Shown piece after piece: positions 1-11,528 of a DNA stretch of 64,000 nt; position 1 is the stretch's first letter, and each line of letters opens with the position of its first letter. Where the stretch lies: the NCBI GenBank assembly GCA_047967505.1, contig CM106539.1; one strand, given 5' to 3'. The translations under genes and the position numbers were made by a program. Under the pieces are notes generated by a model. It saw only the letters and a program-made list of their open reading frames with translations, was not told the origin of the DNA and did not search any database. This stretch comes from Dipteris shenzhenensis. Taxonomy: Eukaryota; Polypodiophyta; Polypodiopsida; Gleicheniales.

Positions 1-43
1 CGCGCGCGCGTGTGCGCATGCACACACACGCATGCACGCACAT

Positions 44-75
<32 letters not shown>

Positions 76-118
76 CAAGCAACATGCACATGCGCTTGCG
101 CGTACACACACACACGCA
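1..118. repeat. CG/CA dinucleotide microsatellite
   Basis: The window opens with alternating CG and then CA/TG dinucleotides. A C homopolymer follows at about 147-163. Both short plus-strand reading frames here are simple translations of the repeat and are not genes. Confidence 0.95.
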
Positions 119-1560
119 GGCATGCATGCACTTTCTATCGCTTATTTCCCCCCCCCCCCCCCCTCTTTCTATTTTCCTTACTTACCCTTAGTTCCCTTAT
201 CAATATTTTTTCTTATCTTCCTTATTTTCCTTAATTAATCCTTATTTTCCTGATACTTACTTAAATTTCCTTAAATTTTTATTCTCCATTTTTCCTTTAA
301 GTTTTCTCATTTCTTGAAATTTTCTTCTTTTCTATTAACCTTCCTTATTTTATCTTAATTTCCTTAAATTCTCCTTATTTTCCTAAAATTTTGCTTATTT
401 TTCTACTTTTTTCTTATTTTTCCTTACTTTACCACTTTTTTCCTACTCATTTTATTCACTATTGCTTTCCCTAACCAAACTCTACCAAACCCACCTAACC
501 TAGCTCCCCCCCCCTCCTTTAATTCTTTTTCCTACTTTTTCCTCTTTTCCTCCCTAATTATTCCCCATTTTGTTCTTTTTTCCTATTTTATTCTCACTTT
601 TTCTTTTGTTGATTTATTTTTTCCTTATTTTTGATTGCTATTAATTCTCTTACCTTCTTCTAATTTCAATTTTCTATTTTGATTTTGCAATCTACTCCTA
701 ATTATTCCCTTTTATTTTCCTTTCTATTTTTTCCTAGTTTTTTTGCCTTTTATATTCTATTTCCCCCCTAATTTTCCTAACAACTTTTTAATTCTCCTCC
801 CTATTTCATTTTATCCTATTTTACTCTCACGAACCCCCCCTAATCATTCATTTATTGCCACATGTATCTTAATCCCTCCCCTCCGCCGTCACGACTGTAA
901 GTAGATCTCTCTAGCTCCCCAACCCTTGATTTCCTAATATTCATAACCCTTCTAATGTATTCAGAATTTTAAGAGTCTACCTTCCGTAACCTTACCCTTG
1001 CAAGTTTCACCTAACCTACCCTCTCAAACCTAAACCCCCCCAACCAACCCTAACACCCTCGACTTCTACTCTATCTCCTGACCTTCCCACTACCATGATG
1101 CTACATGATCGAATTCTCCCCTCTCCCCCGACTACCTACACTATTTAAACCCCCTAGTCTCCTTCAGAGTCACCTGTATGCCCCTTCATCACACCCTGCT
1201 ATTTGATGCCCACTCCTTAGCTCCTACTTGTATTGCCTATCCTTGTTCCACTCCCCTTGCACTCTTTGCTTGCTCTCCCTCACTGTACTGCTCTTTATCT
1301 ATCATACCTCTACAGCCTCTTCCCCCACCCAAGGCAGCCTCGCATTCCACACCTTCTCTATCAATAGTAGCCCCGTCAACTCTGTTGATCCTACATCCCA
1401 CCATGCCGTGATTACTTCACGTGCTCTCCTTGCTTCACTGGTGCCGCAATTCTCGCCATCTGTCGTCCACTGTCCTTGCTACCCATGCCTCTGAACCATG
1501 GACTCACAGGTGCTCTTTAATGTCCCCCCCCAAAAAAAAATAATAATAATAAATAAATTT
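119..1560. other. Pyrimidine-rich gene-free stretch
   Basis: The plus strand is strongly biased to C and T, first TTCCTTATTTT-like and then CCCTAACC/CTCCC-like. The short open frames at 1178-1494 are Leu/Ser/Pro-rich products of that composition and have no recognisable domain. I see no splice-consistent coding exon. Confidence 0.7.
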
Positions 1561-2529
1561 CCCCTTCTATTTCCCTTTAAAGCTCATGTCTAATTTCCCC
1601 CCTTCTCTATATATACATATTTTCTTTCGTTCCCTCTTTTCTACATATTTATCTTCCCTCCCCCTTGTTTGTATATTTATTTTCTTTGTCCCTCTGCTCC
1701 TTTTACCCTCCCCCTTCTGTATATATATATTTTTGCTTTCCCTGCTTTCCTTCGAATACGTCTTTTCTCTGAGCGTCTTGGTCTGAGTACATTTTTTTGA
1801 GCATGGCCTATATTGTGATTTCGTAGACAATTTTATCATAACATCACACACTATTTAGTCATAAAACTACCCCAAGAAGATACTATATACATTTCTACCC
1901 CATAAAGATACCGCTAACATCACACACACTTTAGTCATAAAACTACCCCACAAAGATGCTATATACATTTAATTACATTTCTTTCCAATAGTATTTAGGG
2001 CTTATAAGATCCTTTTATTCACAAAACTACTTTTCATGTCTACTTCATTTCAACACCCTCCACCTACATCATCCATCATTCATACTATCATGATAGATAG
2101 TGATTTATCGATGAAATGATTGCAAGTCACATGGTGAAGAATTAAAGGTGCAAATTTGCATGCATCTATGCCGAAACATTTATTAGTTGCATCAAGGAGA
2201 TGTTTAAGATTCAATTCGCCATGATGATCATTTGTACACAACTCATAGTTTTGACATGCAAACCTTAACTAAGATATGACATGATTGTCATACCTCTAGC
2301 AAATAGAAAAAGTTTTATGAAACCAACATGCTCAAAATTGAATATGTGATATTGAGATTAATATTCATGGGTACTCACATGATGTACTAATAGTTCTTCA
2401 ATATGATTACTGCATCTTTAGCAAATGAAATAGGTGCAAGACACCACAAAAGTTATGCATGTTCAATACTAGGGCATCATAAGCAAAATGAATTGCTTGA
2501 AGGGAAAAACTCATGTCAAATCACTAGAC
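1561..2529. other. Gene-free stretch with a short direct repeat
   Basis: No gene is recognisable. A block containing TAGTCATAAAACTACCCCA and then GATACTATATACATTT occurs at about 1855-1895 and again with small changes at about 1930-1970, so it is a local ~75-bp tandem duplication. The rest is AT-rich DNA downstream of the minus-strand pseudogene that ends at 2530. Confidence 0.6.
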
Positions 2530-5500
2530 TCAATCTTCTTTACTGATGTCATCCACATAGATATTGCGATGATGTCTCCTCTCTTTGATGGGGGCATTGA
2601 ATGCAATGTCATTACACATCATCTCAGCCATAGCACCTGCATAAGAAGGCAAAAAGCTAAAATAGATCAATCAATATCAATGCCTCATTGATAATAATAT
2701 TCTCCAACAAATAGGTTTAAAAACATAAAACACGAGAGTAACATACTTACCAGTCATCTGGCAGATAACAACCATTTCCACATCTTCGGAATCATTTAGA
2801 GTCCCATAGTTGCTTAACACATTTCCCTTTCCTTTCTGTCCATCCAAAAATGGTTGCAATATAGAATTGCAAATGTTAGGATCATTCTCAATAGATAAGC
2901 ATGATCTCCAGAATGCACACATGCTTTTTGCATAGAACCAGTCCCAACACCTAAGTCCACCACATGTCCAGAAATTGGACACAACAACTCCAAGAAGTAC
3001 AACATCATGCATGGAGCCTTCTCCAATGCACCTCTCCATGGAATACTTTCTCCATGTTTTATAGTCTTCTCACTTGGTAAATAATGATGAAACAAACTAC
3101 TTCCAAAAGCAATGCTGCCCAATTTGTACCAACCACGAAAGCATTTCCAGGATTACAAACACAAGAATACCAGCCCGATGAAGAAGGCATAAAACCACAA
3201 CATCCACCTAAAGACAAGAAAAGAATTAAACTGCTTAGTACAAGCCATTTCATTATACAAGAGCATAAATTCTTTCAACAGGTCATTGTAAGACAATTGT
3301 CTCACCTTATGATCAATACCACCAACTTTGATTGTACAATATGCATCCAAGCATTGCATGTACATTTGACATGCAAACTCCAATCTACTGATCCTAGCAT
3401 AACACTCAACCAAATGAAGAACATGAGGAGCACACATAACTAGGATCCAGCCAGAATCTGAACCAACTGTGGTCGCTACTAGCAAGGAGTAGTGTACATG
3501 GCCCTCTGTTAATAAATTCCGAGATGGAGATGTGGAATCCTCTACTCCAAGAGCTTCTAGTTGTGTAGGCAGATCAAGAATGACAAAATCTGCAGCCCAA
3601 GCAACACTCTTACCATTCCTTATTTTTCTTTCACCTCCAAGACCCACAAAGTATTCCTTCATGTCTAGACATATAGGCTTGTGTGAAGTTTGAGACAGAC
3701 AATTGTTTCCCAAACTCGACGTAATCATAGCACCAAACCTTGTAATGTGAAGCATCACATGTGCCACTCCGATTCAAAGTTAGAGAGGTCAATGGAATGT
3801 ACAAAAAGCGGATAGACCTATCTTTCCATTTACATCCTTTCAAAATGGGTATAGACTGTAGTACCTGCACATCTGTATCCACACCACATATGTAAAGACA
3901 CAAAGTGATAACAACATATGTTACACAAACAAATAACAGCTTGAAAAAAGATCAAGAGAACTTACCATTATTAGTACCAGGATTTTTTGGTGGCCTGCCA
4001 CCCTTCTTTAGTTCCATACTTGAATCCTTGTCCTTTTTACTCATCTTCTCAAGTGTTTTTTGAACCTCAATGATTGCATCATCCTCGTGGATTGAATTTG
4101 AGCTTGATGAACCCATCTCTCCCTTTTTATGCTATGTGTACAGCTCTAGCTCCTCCTCGATGCAACATCCTTTTTTCATATCGAGCCACCACGGGCAGTT
4201 CTTTCTTTCCCACTCAGAGCCACTCAGAGAGCACTTGCTTCCCTTCTTTTTCTATCATGTTTGGAGAGTACATACAGAATTTTAAGTCCTGAAATTTTGT
4301 CCATAGTCGACATATGGGCAACAATTTTTCAATCTTACCAACAGCTTTTAAGGATTGCAAGAATCTGCATACAATAAGAGTCTTAGTACAAAAGTGAAAT
4401 ACTTAAGGATGGATTTTTAATTGAAAAGGAAAAAACATGTATTGCTTACCTAAATACCAATCGTCGAGATGCCCTCATCATCTCCATTTTACCTATTGCA
4501 GTTGTAGCAACAGTCATTGAACCCTTTAAATCTTCATAAAGTTCAAGTCTGTTCATTGCTTGTATTTCCCCAAAATACTCTCTCAACATAGGATCTTGAG
4601 GAAGCACAAAGCTAGCTTGTTGACTAGCAACCAAGACCTGAGAGGGTAACCTCTCAGATTCACAAAGCAACTGATCTATCCATGCCTCTTTCACCATCCA
4701 CTTTATGAATTCTCTATCAGCTTTTGGCATCCCATAACTTGTTCTCAAATTTGAATCTGACCCTAAGATTATGAGGGTTGCTAGTTGTGTCTCTTTGAGA
4801 CTTTTGCAATGGAGATGTTATACAACTTTTCCAATGTGACAATGGATGATTTATCATCAAATGGGAGGCTCCACAAGATATTAAACCAATCTTCACCATT
4901 TGTTGGTTTGACAATAGACAGAATCTACATATAAACAATACATGCAATCGTCACACTCAACTGTATTTTCTGATCATACAATACATGCATATCCTATACC
5001 TTGATCATTTTCTAAACAAGCATCATATTTACATCCTTTTTTAATATTATGAGTTCTTTCTCAATCTCAAAAAAACTTGAACACTATAAAAAATCAACTT
5101 TATGTTAAGAATCATTAAATTAACCATACCTTGATCATTTTTCGACCATACTTGAGATTCATATCCTTTCGAATACTTTTAAGTGCTTTCTCCATATCAA
5201 CACCACTCAAATTTGGCTGAAGTTCCTTTAGCTTTGCCTCATAATCTTGCTTGTATAGTGGCTAAAATATATTCCAAAGAAATGAATGAGTACAATGAAT
5301 TAGTTAGTTCTTCTTCAAAAGACATCCATGACAAATGGTATGAAACTTACTGCAAATACCATTCTCCCTAGCATCAAAGATGTCAAAGGATACCAAGTAC
5401 TTGATCCTTTACTGCTTTCATTTGCCCTATGCTTTTCAAGTGTCTTTTTTTCTTCCTCAGAAAAAAGTGATAAGTACTCATTCTCATCACACGAACACAT

Positions 5501-6435
5501 TGTCTTCGTGTTGTAGAAATAATCCTTGAGATTTGTTTTAATAATTGATGTTTCATTAAGGCTGAAAATTAAAAAATATATAGCTTCAAACATATTAAGA
5601 ATTGTTCACAAAACCCTTAAAAGCTCGAAAAAAGGTAACACATAGAAGCAAGAAGTCGCACTTACAGATTGAACCTTTGAAGAGTAGCTATTAGCTTCAT
5701 TTATGTTTCTTTCTTTGGAGTAATAAAACTTGCTAAAACTCAAATATGCCATGCCTTTGATGTCTTGAATTTCTCTTCAATTAGAGACATCCATGCAACA
5801 GTACGGTGATTTCCCTCCCACACAAAAAACTTCTTTCGAGATAAAAATGACCAATCAGCATCATCAACAATTTGTGCCTCAAATTCTGCATTTACATCCC
5901 TCCAATAAGGATCCCATGATTGTTCAATTTCATCTGTTACCTCTTGTGAAACACCATCCGAAAGTGTTGTAGATAAAATAAACATTCCTTTCCGTTGAAT
6001 ATATTTTTCAGCCTCTAGAGCTTGCTTTAGGCTATCCATATCAGTTCGTAGGCCTCTCACTCTTGTGTTTACAACACGACGACATAATGGGATCAAGGGA
6101 GCAATCTTTCCAGGATTGATTGCAAGAGATTCAATAACATCCTTCCCCTAGCCAATATCAAGTGCAGTAGGAAACTCTTGCTCAAACTCCTCATCCAATT
6201 TTTTATCCTCTTTCTTTCTCTTCTTAGAAGATTCCTCCACAATTATAGTAGTGTCTTCAAAGTCTTCCATCTCCTTATCCTCTTCAACTCCAATTTCAAC
6301 CTCTTTTTGAATCTCTAAATTTGGTGTAGATTCCACTTGCAAAATTCTCTTGCTACTTGTCCTTCCACCTCTCCTGCCTCCTCGTTCTCCTCTTCCACCT
6401 CTCCCCCTCCTCTCAGAAGTTTTTATTTTCACCAT
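2530..6435 (-). pseudogene. Decayed ParB-like / amino-methyltransferase gene, intron-rich
   Basis: This is a multi-exon minus-strand gene. Exons flanked by GT..AG can be placed at 5666-6435, 5351-5561, 5130-5261, 4450-4924, 4339-4364, 3966-4288, about 3306-3860, about 2751-3140 and 2530-2636. The N-terminus is Arg/Gly-rich (RGGRGERGGRRGGR) and then acidic. Next comes a ParB/sulfiredoxin-like region with the motif FFVWEGNHRTVAW (5788-5820). Later come an AT-hook-like GGRPPKNPG, then DFVILDLPTQ (like catalytic motif IV), and then VVDLGVGTGSMQKAC (2939-2964), a good AdoMet-binding motif I followed by an acidic IEND. Motif IV before motif I is the order of beta-class DNA amino-methyltransferases. 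Breaks include TAG at 6148, TGA near 5745, a further TAA in the same exon, and frameshifts near 4800, 3740 and 2920. Retained introns argue against a retrocopy. The domain calls come from motifs only. An RNA or protein methyltransferase is possible. Confidence 0.66.
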
Positions 6436-6786
6436 CTTGCCAATGTGACAAAAATGCATTTAAAAAAAGAAGTCATCGCATGGCATAGAATAGACTTAGA
6501 AGGTCAATTAAGTCCCAGCATTACACAAAGAAAGCCCAAGAATCTTCAAAATAGAAAATACCTGAAGCTTGATCGTGATGCTGCTAATTGAAGCTGCACT
6601 TGACGAGATGATGGGGCTTGAGGAGACTAGCTGGACAACAAAAGCATACAAGGAAAAGTTATTAAGCATACAAGAACAAGTTATTAACCACAAAAGCGTA
6701 CAATATCTCAGATATACTGTGTTGTGTAAGGAAAATAAGGCAAGGAGGGGGAGGCAAGGAGACAAGAAGGCCTTAGGGCAAATGTA
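6436..6786. other. Upstream flank of the methyltransferase pseudogene
   Basis: This lies 5' of the minus-strand pseudogene. It has no recognisable coding exon, although an untranslated first exon could be here. The short frames on both strands lack domains. It ends at the perfect palindrome starting at 6787. Confidence 0.4.
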
Positions 6787-6846
6787 AAAATTAAAGGCCA
6801 ATAGACCCCTTTCGTCGACGAAAGGGGTCTATTGGCCTTTAATTTT
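6787..6846. repeat. 60-bp perfect palindrome (GTCGAC-centred foldback)
   Basis: The two 30-nt arms are exact reverse complements around GTCGAC at 6814-6819. The outer part reads AAAATTAAAGGCCAATAGAC. It is followed by CTTAAGGGCTCTCATG and a partial second copy (AAAATTAAAGGC). The same unit recurs several times at 17997-18248. Homology to the far end of that cluster extends outward to CAAATGT at 6779, matched by ACATTTG at 18248 in inverted orientation. It could be the terminus of a foldback element or an independent MITE-like insertion. Confidence 0.9.
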
Positions 6847-8755
6847 CTTAAGGGCTCTCATGAAAATTAAAGGCAAGGCACACCACACTCATTTCGAGCA
6901 TAATATATGGCTGCAATAGGCAAGCTACACAACAAACGGATAGAAAACTGAAAATTGGGCTACAACAGCAAATCTACATCTCCCTCATTGAACATGTAGA
7001 AATGCAGATTAGGCAGAAAGCATATCATTTTCGACCATTTGATGACTCATAAACGTTAGAATGAGAAATCCCTGAACATACTCGACCTTATTTACAAGCG
7101 AGAACTCATGCCGTATCCCCCACTTTTTCCATAAAGCAAGGTGCACCCAAAAGTTCTGACCATTTATCATTTTCAACAGAAGTTCAAGTACTCATGCTAT
7201 GCATCCCAAGTTCTAATGCTGTCCACACAGCATCAAGGGCATTTCCCAAATCCCCAAGTAGTCCGGCACTGAGGCATACACAATGCTCAACCATACAAAC
7301 CAGTTCCTACTCTATTCCATTCCACGTGGCCATAAGCAAAGGCTCACAGTGCTCAAATAGATCGAGGGTGCAATGATCTTGCTATCGTTCTCACAGTATT
7401 ACACGTAAAGATAGTGTAACAATGAAATGGCCATTTGCCACACAATCTCTTCTCGCAAACTACGCTATGTATCACCTTCGGCTAGCATTAAAACACAAAC
7501 AACCAAGACTCAAAGTGCCTTGAGCATTCCATGCAATGAGTATCACAACAAAGGCCTCACTTCCATTTCTTCCTTCTCGAGGATATCACCACTCGTGAAG
7601 CTTGCACGAAATGGCGAGCAAGGAAGGTAGGGCTCTGAGTAGGTAAAGAGGGAGGGGTGAGGGAGAGTCGCGAGAGCGAGGGAGGGAGCGAGGCGAGGGA
7701 CACTAAGCCCATGCATGGAAACATGGGTGTGTGGGAAGAGGCCCTAAGCCCACCATTCCGAAAAGATGAGCCTACCATTGGTTAAAAGAGTCGGCCTAAG
7801 CAAGAGTGATGAGCTACGATGTCTTTTGATTTTGAAAAGACAGTACAACAATATAAATGAGAAACATTCAAGAGCAGTAAGAAGAAGGCAACTAAAATTG
7901 ATAATAGAGGAGTCAGAGGATTCTCGAAGAAGGTCAATGTGGGAGGAAGGATTTTCTGGAAGGAGAGTGAAAAAAAAATGAGAAGAAGAAGAGCAGCAGC
8001 ACCATATGGAAGCATATAAATGAATGAATGGGGAAGGAGAAGAAGAGCAACAGCGTATGGAAGCATATAACAGGAAAGACGTTGAAGCAGAAAGAGAGAG
8101 AGAGAGAGAGAAGGGCGTGATGAGTTGACGGAGGGAGGTGAGTTCAAAGCTACTAAAATTGAGCTAATTAAGTTGTTTCTTGGCTCCGAGACTAAAGTCA
8201 ACCACTCCGTCTTCACTTTTCAGAAAAGTAGATGCATCAAGCAGCATCATGACGCCAAGACCACATCCTTCCACATCTATTTCATGCCAAAGCTGCTACT
8301 GCCCTAATTGGCTTAATGCTGTGATAGAGTTTGAGAGTTAGATCAATTGCATATCCTGATTCCTAGGGCCTCAAGACTGAATTGATTCTTCCGCTAAGGA
8401 AAATGCATTCAAAGTTTTAGCTCACATGTTTTCCTTAATATGTGTAAGCATGCGTAGACAAGAGGTTTTGGCAGTCATCGAAACATATTTTGCAACGATC
8501 TAGTAAACCAAAATGTTAAAATACATCTAAACATAGAAAAGAAAAGATCAAAATTACTTGGTTCTGCAAGCATTTCAACGCGTTGTTGTAGGCAGTGTTT
8601 TTATTAAGGTTCACCTCTCCCTACGGGTTTTCTTGTCCAAAAACTACAGAGCATGAACGTGTCATATTGCAAACTACTTAACGAGCATGAAATCGCCCCT
8701 CTGGGTAGGACAAAAGAAGAACAAACGGATGGCAAGTAGAACTCTTAAGTGATGC
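6847..8755. other. Gene-free stretch with purine-rich tracts
   Basis: No gene is recognisable. A purine tract (GAGGGAGGGAGCGAGGCGAGGG-like) lies at 7640-7700 and resembles the longer one at 17540-17870. A short duplication (GAAGAAGAGCARCAGC..ATATGGAAGCATATAA) occurs twice at about 7981-8075, and a GA microsatellite lies at about 8092-8113. The Leu-rich minus frame at 7782-8216 is made from these tracts. Confidence 0.6.
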
Positions 8756-8760
8756 AAAGG
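8756..8760. repeat. Target-site duplication AAAGG, left
   Basis: AAAGG directly precedes the 5' LTR. The identical 5 bp follows the 3' LTR at 16146-16150. A 5-bp duplication is what Copia integrases make. The pre-insertion site can be read as GATGC-AAAGG-GTCAGG. Confidence 0.93.
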
Positions 8761-9109
8761 TGATGGAATGTAATGCTCAGTTCCTTCTTCGATTCCCCAG
8801 AATCATCATCTTGAGGGAAGGCCTATTTCATGATGTTGATCTTGAGGGAAGGTGTTGAGAGTTCACGCTCAACATCATGTGATCATGTGTGCATAGCACC
8901 ATCACGTGATCATATGTCCATAGCACTAACCTTATAGAGTGCTATAAAGGAAAGGGTTAGATCCCCTAACCCTAACCCTAAAAGGGTTTGTATATATTCT
9001 ATTTTTTCAACTAAATCCAGTGTACAGTTAGTCATTTGTGGTGTGCTCTCTAACTGTGCCCTCTCTCCTCATCTCCACTCTTCTCCTCTCCCCTCTTCAT
9101 ATTTTGTCA
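8761..9109 (+). repeat. 5' LTR of the Copia element
   Basis: It is 349 bp and colinear with 15797-16145. It holds a TATA-like TATAAAG at 8943-8949, a short tandem enhancer-like duplication of GTGATCATRTGTSCATAGCAC with an ATCACGTGAT palindrome (G-box core) at about 8878-8925, and telomere-like CCCTAACCCTAACCCTA at 8964-8980. U3 and R boundaries cannot be set from sequence alone. Confidence 0.95.
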
Positions 9110-9121
9110 TGGTATCAGAGC
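9110..9121 (+). promoter_or_regulatory. Primer-binding site, initiator tRNA-Met
   Basis: TGGTATCAGAGC starts directly after the LTR's terminal CA. It is the standard plant Copia sequence complementary to the 3' end of initiator methionine tRNA, used to prime minus-strand DNA synthesis. Confidence 0.95.
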
Positions 9122-11528
9122 ATGGTTCTGCCTTCCACTAAGGCATTGAGATTCTTGAGAGTGTGAGAGAGATTGTGAGATTGAGAGTTCTCTTGAGTGA
9201 TTGTGAGATTCTTCCATTCACTTCCCTTGAGAGAAAATTTCTGTTCATTTTGGAAGAAATTCCGTCCACTTCCGTTCATTGAGTGATTCCTTGTATTGTT
9301 CTTCGATTTCAGTTGAGGGAGAGAGATCCTTTGTAAGAAAGACAGGGAGAGATCTTCATAATCCATTGAGAGAAATAGAGGAGGTAGATTGAGGGCTCCT
9401 CGGCCTTATCCTTCCAAACTTGATACAAGCTTGGCCACCTCTGTTTCTTGTTGGAGCACGTCTGCTCAGACATCGTCTTCATATGATCTTCAAGGCCTCT
9501 CAAGGAGACTTTCACATCAAGCCTAAAGCTCCTCCAAAGTGCTGCAACCGCTTCAGCACCATAGCCTACGACTTGTAGCTCCAACGGTCGCCTCCAACAA
9601 CGCGACCTAAGGTGTAAGCACAATGCTTAAGGCAGCCGCGACCAAGCTCTCCAGCAAAACCGGACCTCATGCACTGGCGACTCGCAACAAACAGCAACCC
9701 CTAAGCTTCATCAGCTACACGGCCGACCACACGCAGCGGCTCTACCATCCTGCTTCTCCAACACACACAGAGCTAGCTGACAAGCAAAGCTCAAGCTAGC
9801 TCCTACGTAGCCAATGGCGGCTACTCAACAAACCTCTTCCATCATTCAACGAACGACCGCACAAGCCAGCCGCCTCCATCTCTGCAACAAAGCGCGGCTC
9901 CTGTATCTTGGGCAGGACATTTGCAAATCCGGATGGACGATGACATCTCAGACGGGCTACCAAGCTCGTACGCAGCTAGCTCCAACAACCGACTCCTTCA
10001 CCGGCTACTCCATCGTGGCTCCATCAGCCCGCACGCCAGTGACTCCTATGCAGCTCTCTAGCCAACAGCCCCACCACGGGCTGCTCCAATGCCGAGAACA
10101 ACGAACGGGCCACTCCATCGACAACCAGCGCCATCAACATCTCATCGCAGAGCTCCATCGATGGAGAAGACGACATAATCCAGAAGATTCCATCAAAATC
10201 TTGGTAGATTCTGGCTTCCCAAAAAGTGACACGCGGCCCGTGCACCATGTCATCTTATCTGCCACATGGCAGATAAGCCTCTCAAATTTTACCACGTGGC
10301 AATCCTTATCTGACACGTCAGCAGCCCCGTGAGACTGCCACATCACCCTACCAGCTTAACTACCACGTCATCCACCCAGTTGACACATGGCAGTCGACTG
10401 CCACATCAGCAACTACCATGTCAACAGCCCAACTCAGCTGACACGTCATTAGTGCCACGTAAGTAGGCCACATCATCAGTGACATGTCATCATCGACTGC
10501 CACATCATCAACCACATCATCAAGGACACATCATCAGTGACATGTCATCAACCACATCACTTGTGCCATGTCATCAGGGACACATCATCAGTGCCACATT
10601 AGCATTGCCACTTCACCTTGCTGACATCATTTGTGCCACCTCAGCACTGACCTCCTGCAGGCATAGTCCCTTGTCAAGCACACTGTGCACACACTGCATG
10701 TGCACATAGTTGCCACCTCAGCATAGAGCTTCACAGGCACACCTCTTGCTAAGCACAGTGCCACATCATCACTGCATGTGACTCACAGTGACACATCATC
10801 ATTGAGCACCATTTGCACTCCTTTTGCCCCTCCACCTAGATCAAGTCATATCTCTTGATCCAGGAAGAATTTGAGGGCGCTCCAAAAAGGAAAGTCGCTC
10901 GTTTTTTTGTGCTCTACGTGCTCGTTACGTCATGCACACATTTCGATGCAAGTTACACTCACATTTGAGCCTCGTCGACAAAACCACTTCCTTCACACAT
11001 ATTTGCCTCTACATCGACGCATCTGACCCAGTACTTAAAAAGAACAAAAACAAAAGGAACTAGATTGCCATAGAGGGGATGCTTTGAATTTCCCCAAGTT
11101 GCCAATCTAAGCCATGCCCAAAATTCTCGACTAGTACCTACTCGGAGTCAGTCCATATGCTCACATCCAATTTCACATCATTACATTACCTGAAACCTTA
11201 CGTTCATCAGTTGAGTGAGCAGACTTCAGAGTTCAGAGGCATTGCAGATTGATTCAGTGGGTAGATAGCATTTGATTTCACACACACATGCCACCATTGT
11301 AAAGCCTATTTGGCTATCTCACGGCATCGTGCACATCATTTTCAGCCTTGTAAAGCCTCTTGGCTATTCCCAGCATCATTGCCACAAGCCTTGTAACACA
11401 GATCAGATTTTATATACTGCAGTTCTATCTTCACCGATGGTACAGAAATTTCACTTGGCATCTTTAGTGTATTTGCAGTTGATTCATACAGAGACTTTCA
11501 CAACACTTTTGAGTACATTTCTTGCACC
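9122..11528 (+). other. Long untranslated leader of the Copia element
   Basis: About 2.4 kb separates the primer site from gag. The longest plus-strand frame (9814-10332, 172 codons) is rich in Ser, Gln, His and Thr and matches nothing I recognise. Its composition follows the surrounding GCTCCATC/CAACAAC-rich DNA, so I do not call it a gene. The segment could include captured host sequence or extra regulatory DNA. A degenerate ACGT-rich array lies at 10255-10860. Confidence 0.7.
10255..10860. repeat. Degenerate CCACRTCATCA / TGACACGTCA array
   Basis: Roughly thirty variants of CCACATCATCA, TGACACGTCA, GACATGTCATC and CCACGTGGCA are packed into 600 bp. Many contain the ACGT core seen in plant bZIP binding sites. 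The copies are irregular in spacing and sequence, more like an amplified short motif than a regular minisatellite. The array is within the element's leader and is therefore probably transcribed. A regulatory role is inference. Confidence 0.75.

Noticed and set aside
7782-8216. 144-codon minus-strand hydrophobic frame
   Set aside because: Leu/Ser-rich, produced by GA-rich and duplicated sequence on the plus strand, with no homology recognised.
8964-8980. Telomeric repeat as a chromosome end or interstitial telomere
   Set aside because: Only three CCCTAA units, present identically in both LTRs, so it is part of the retrotransposon.
9814-10332. 172-codon frame in the Copia leader
   Set aside because: Its composition mirrors the GCTCCATC/CAACAAC-rich DNA and no gag or env-like motif is present.
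10255-10860. CRISPR-like array
   Set aside because: Units are degenerate, have no constant repeat/spacer alternation and lie inside a plant retrotransposon.
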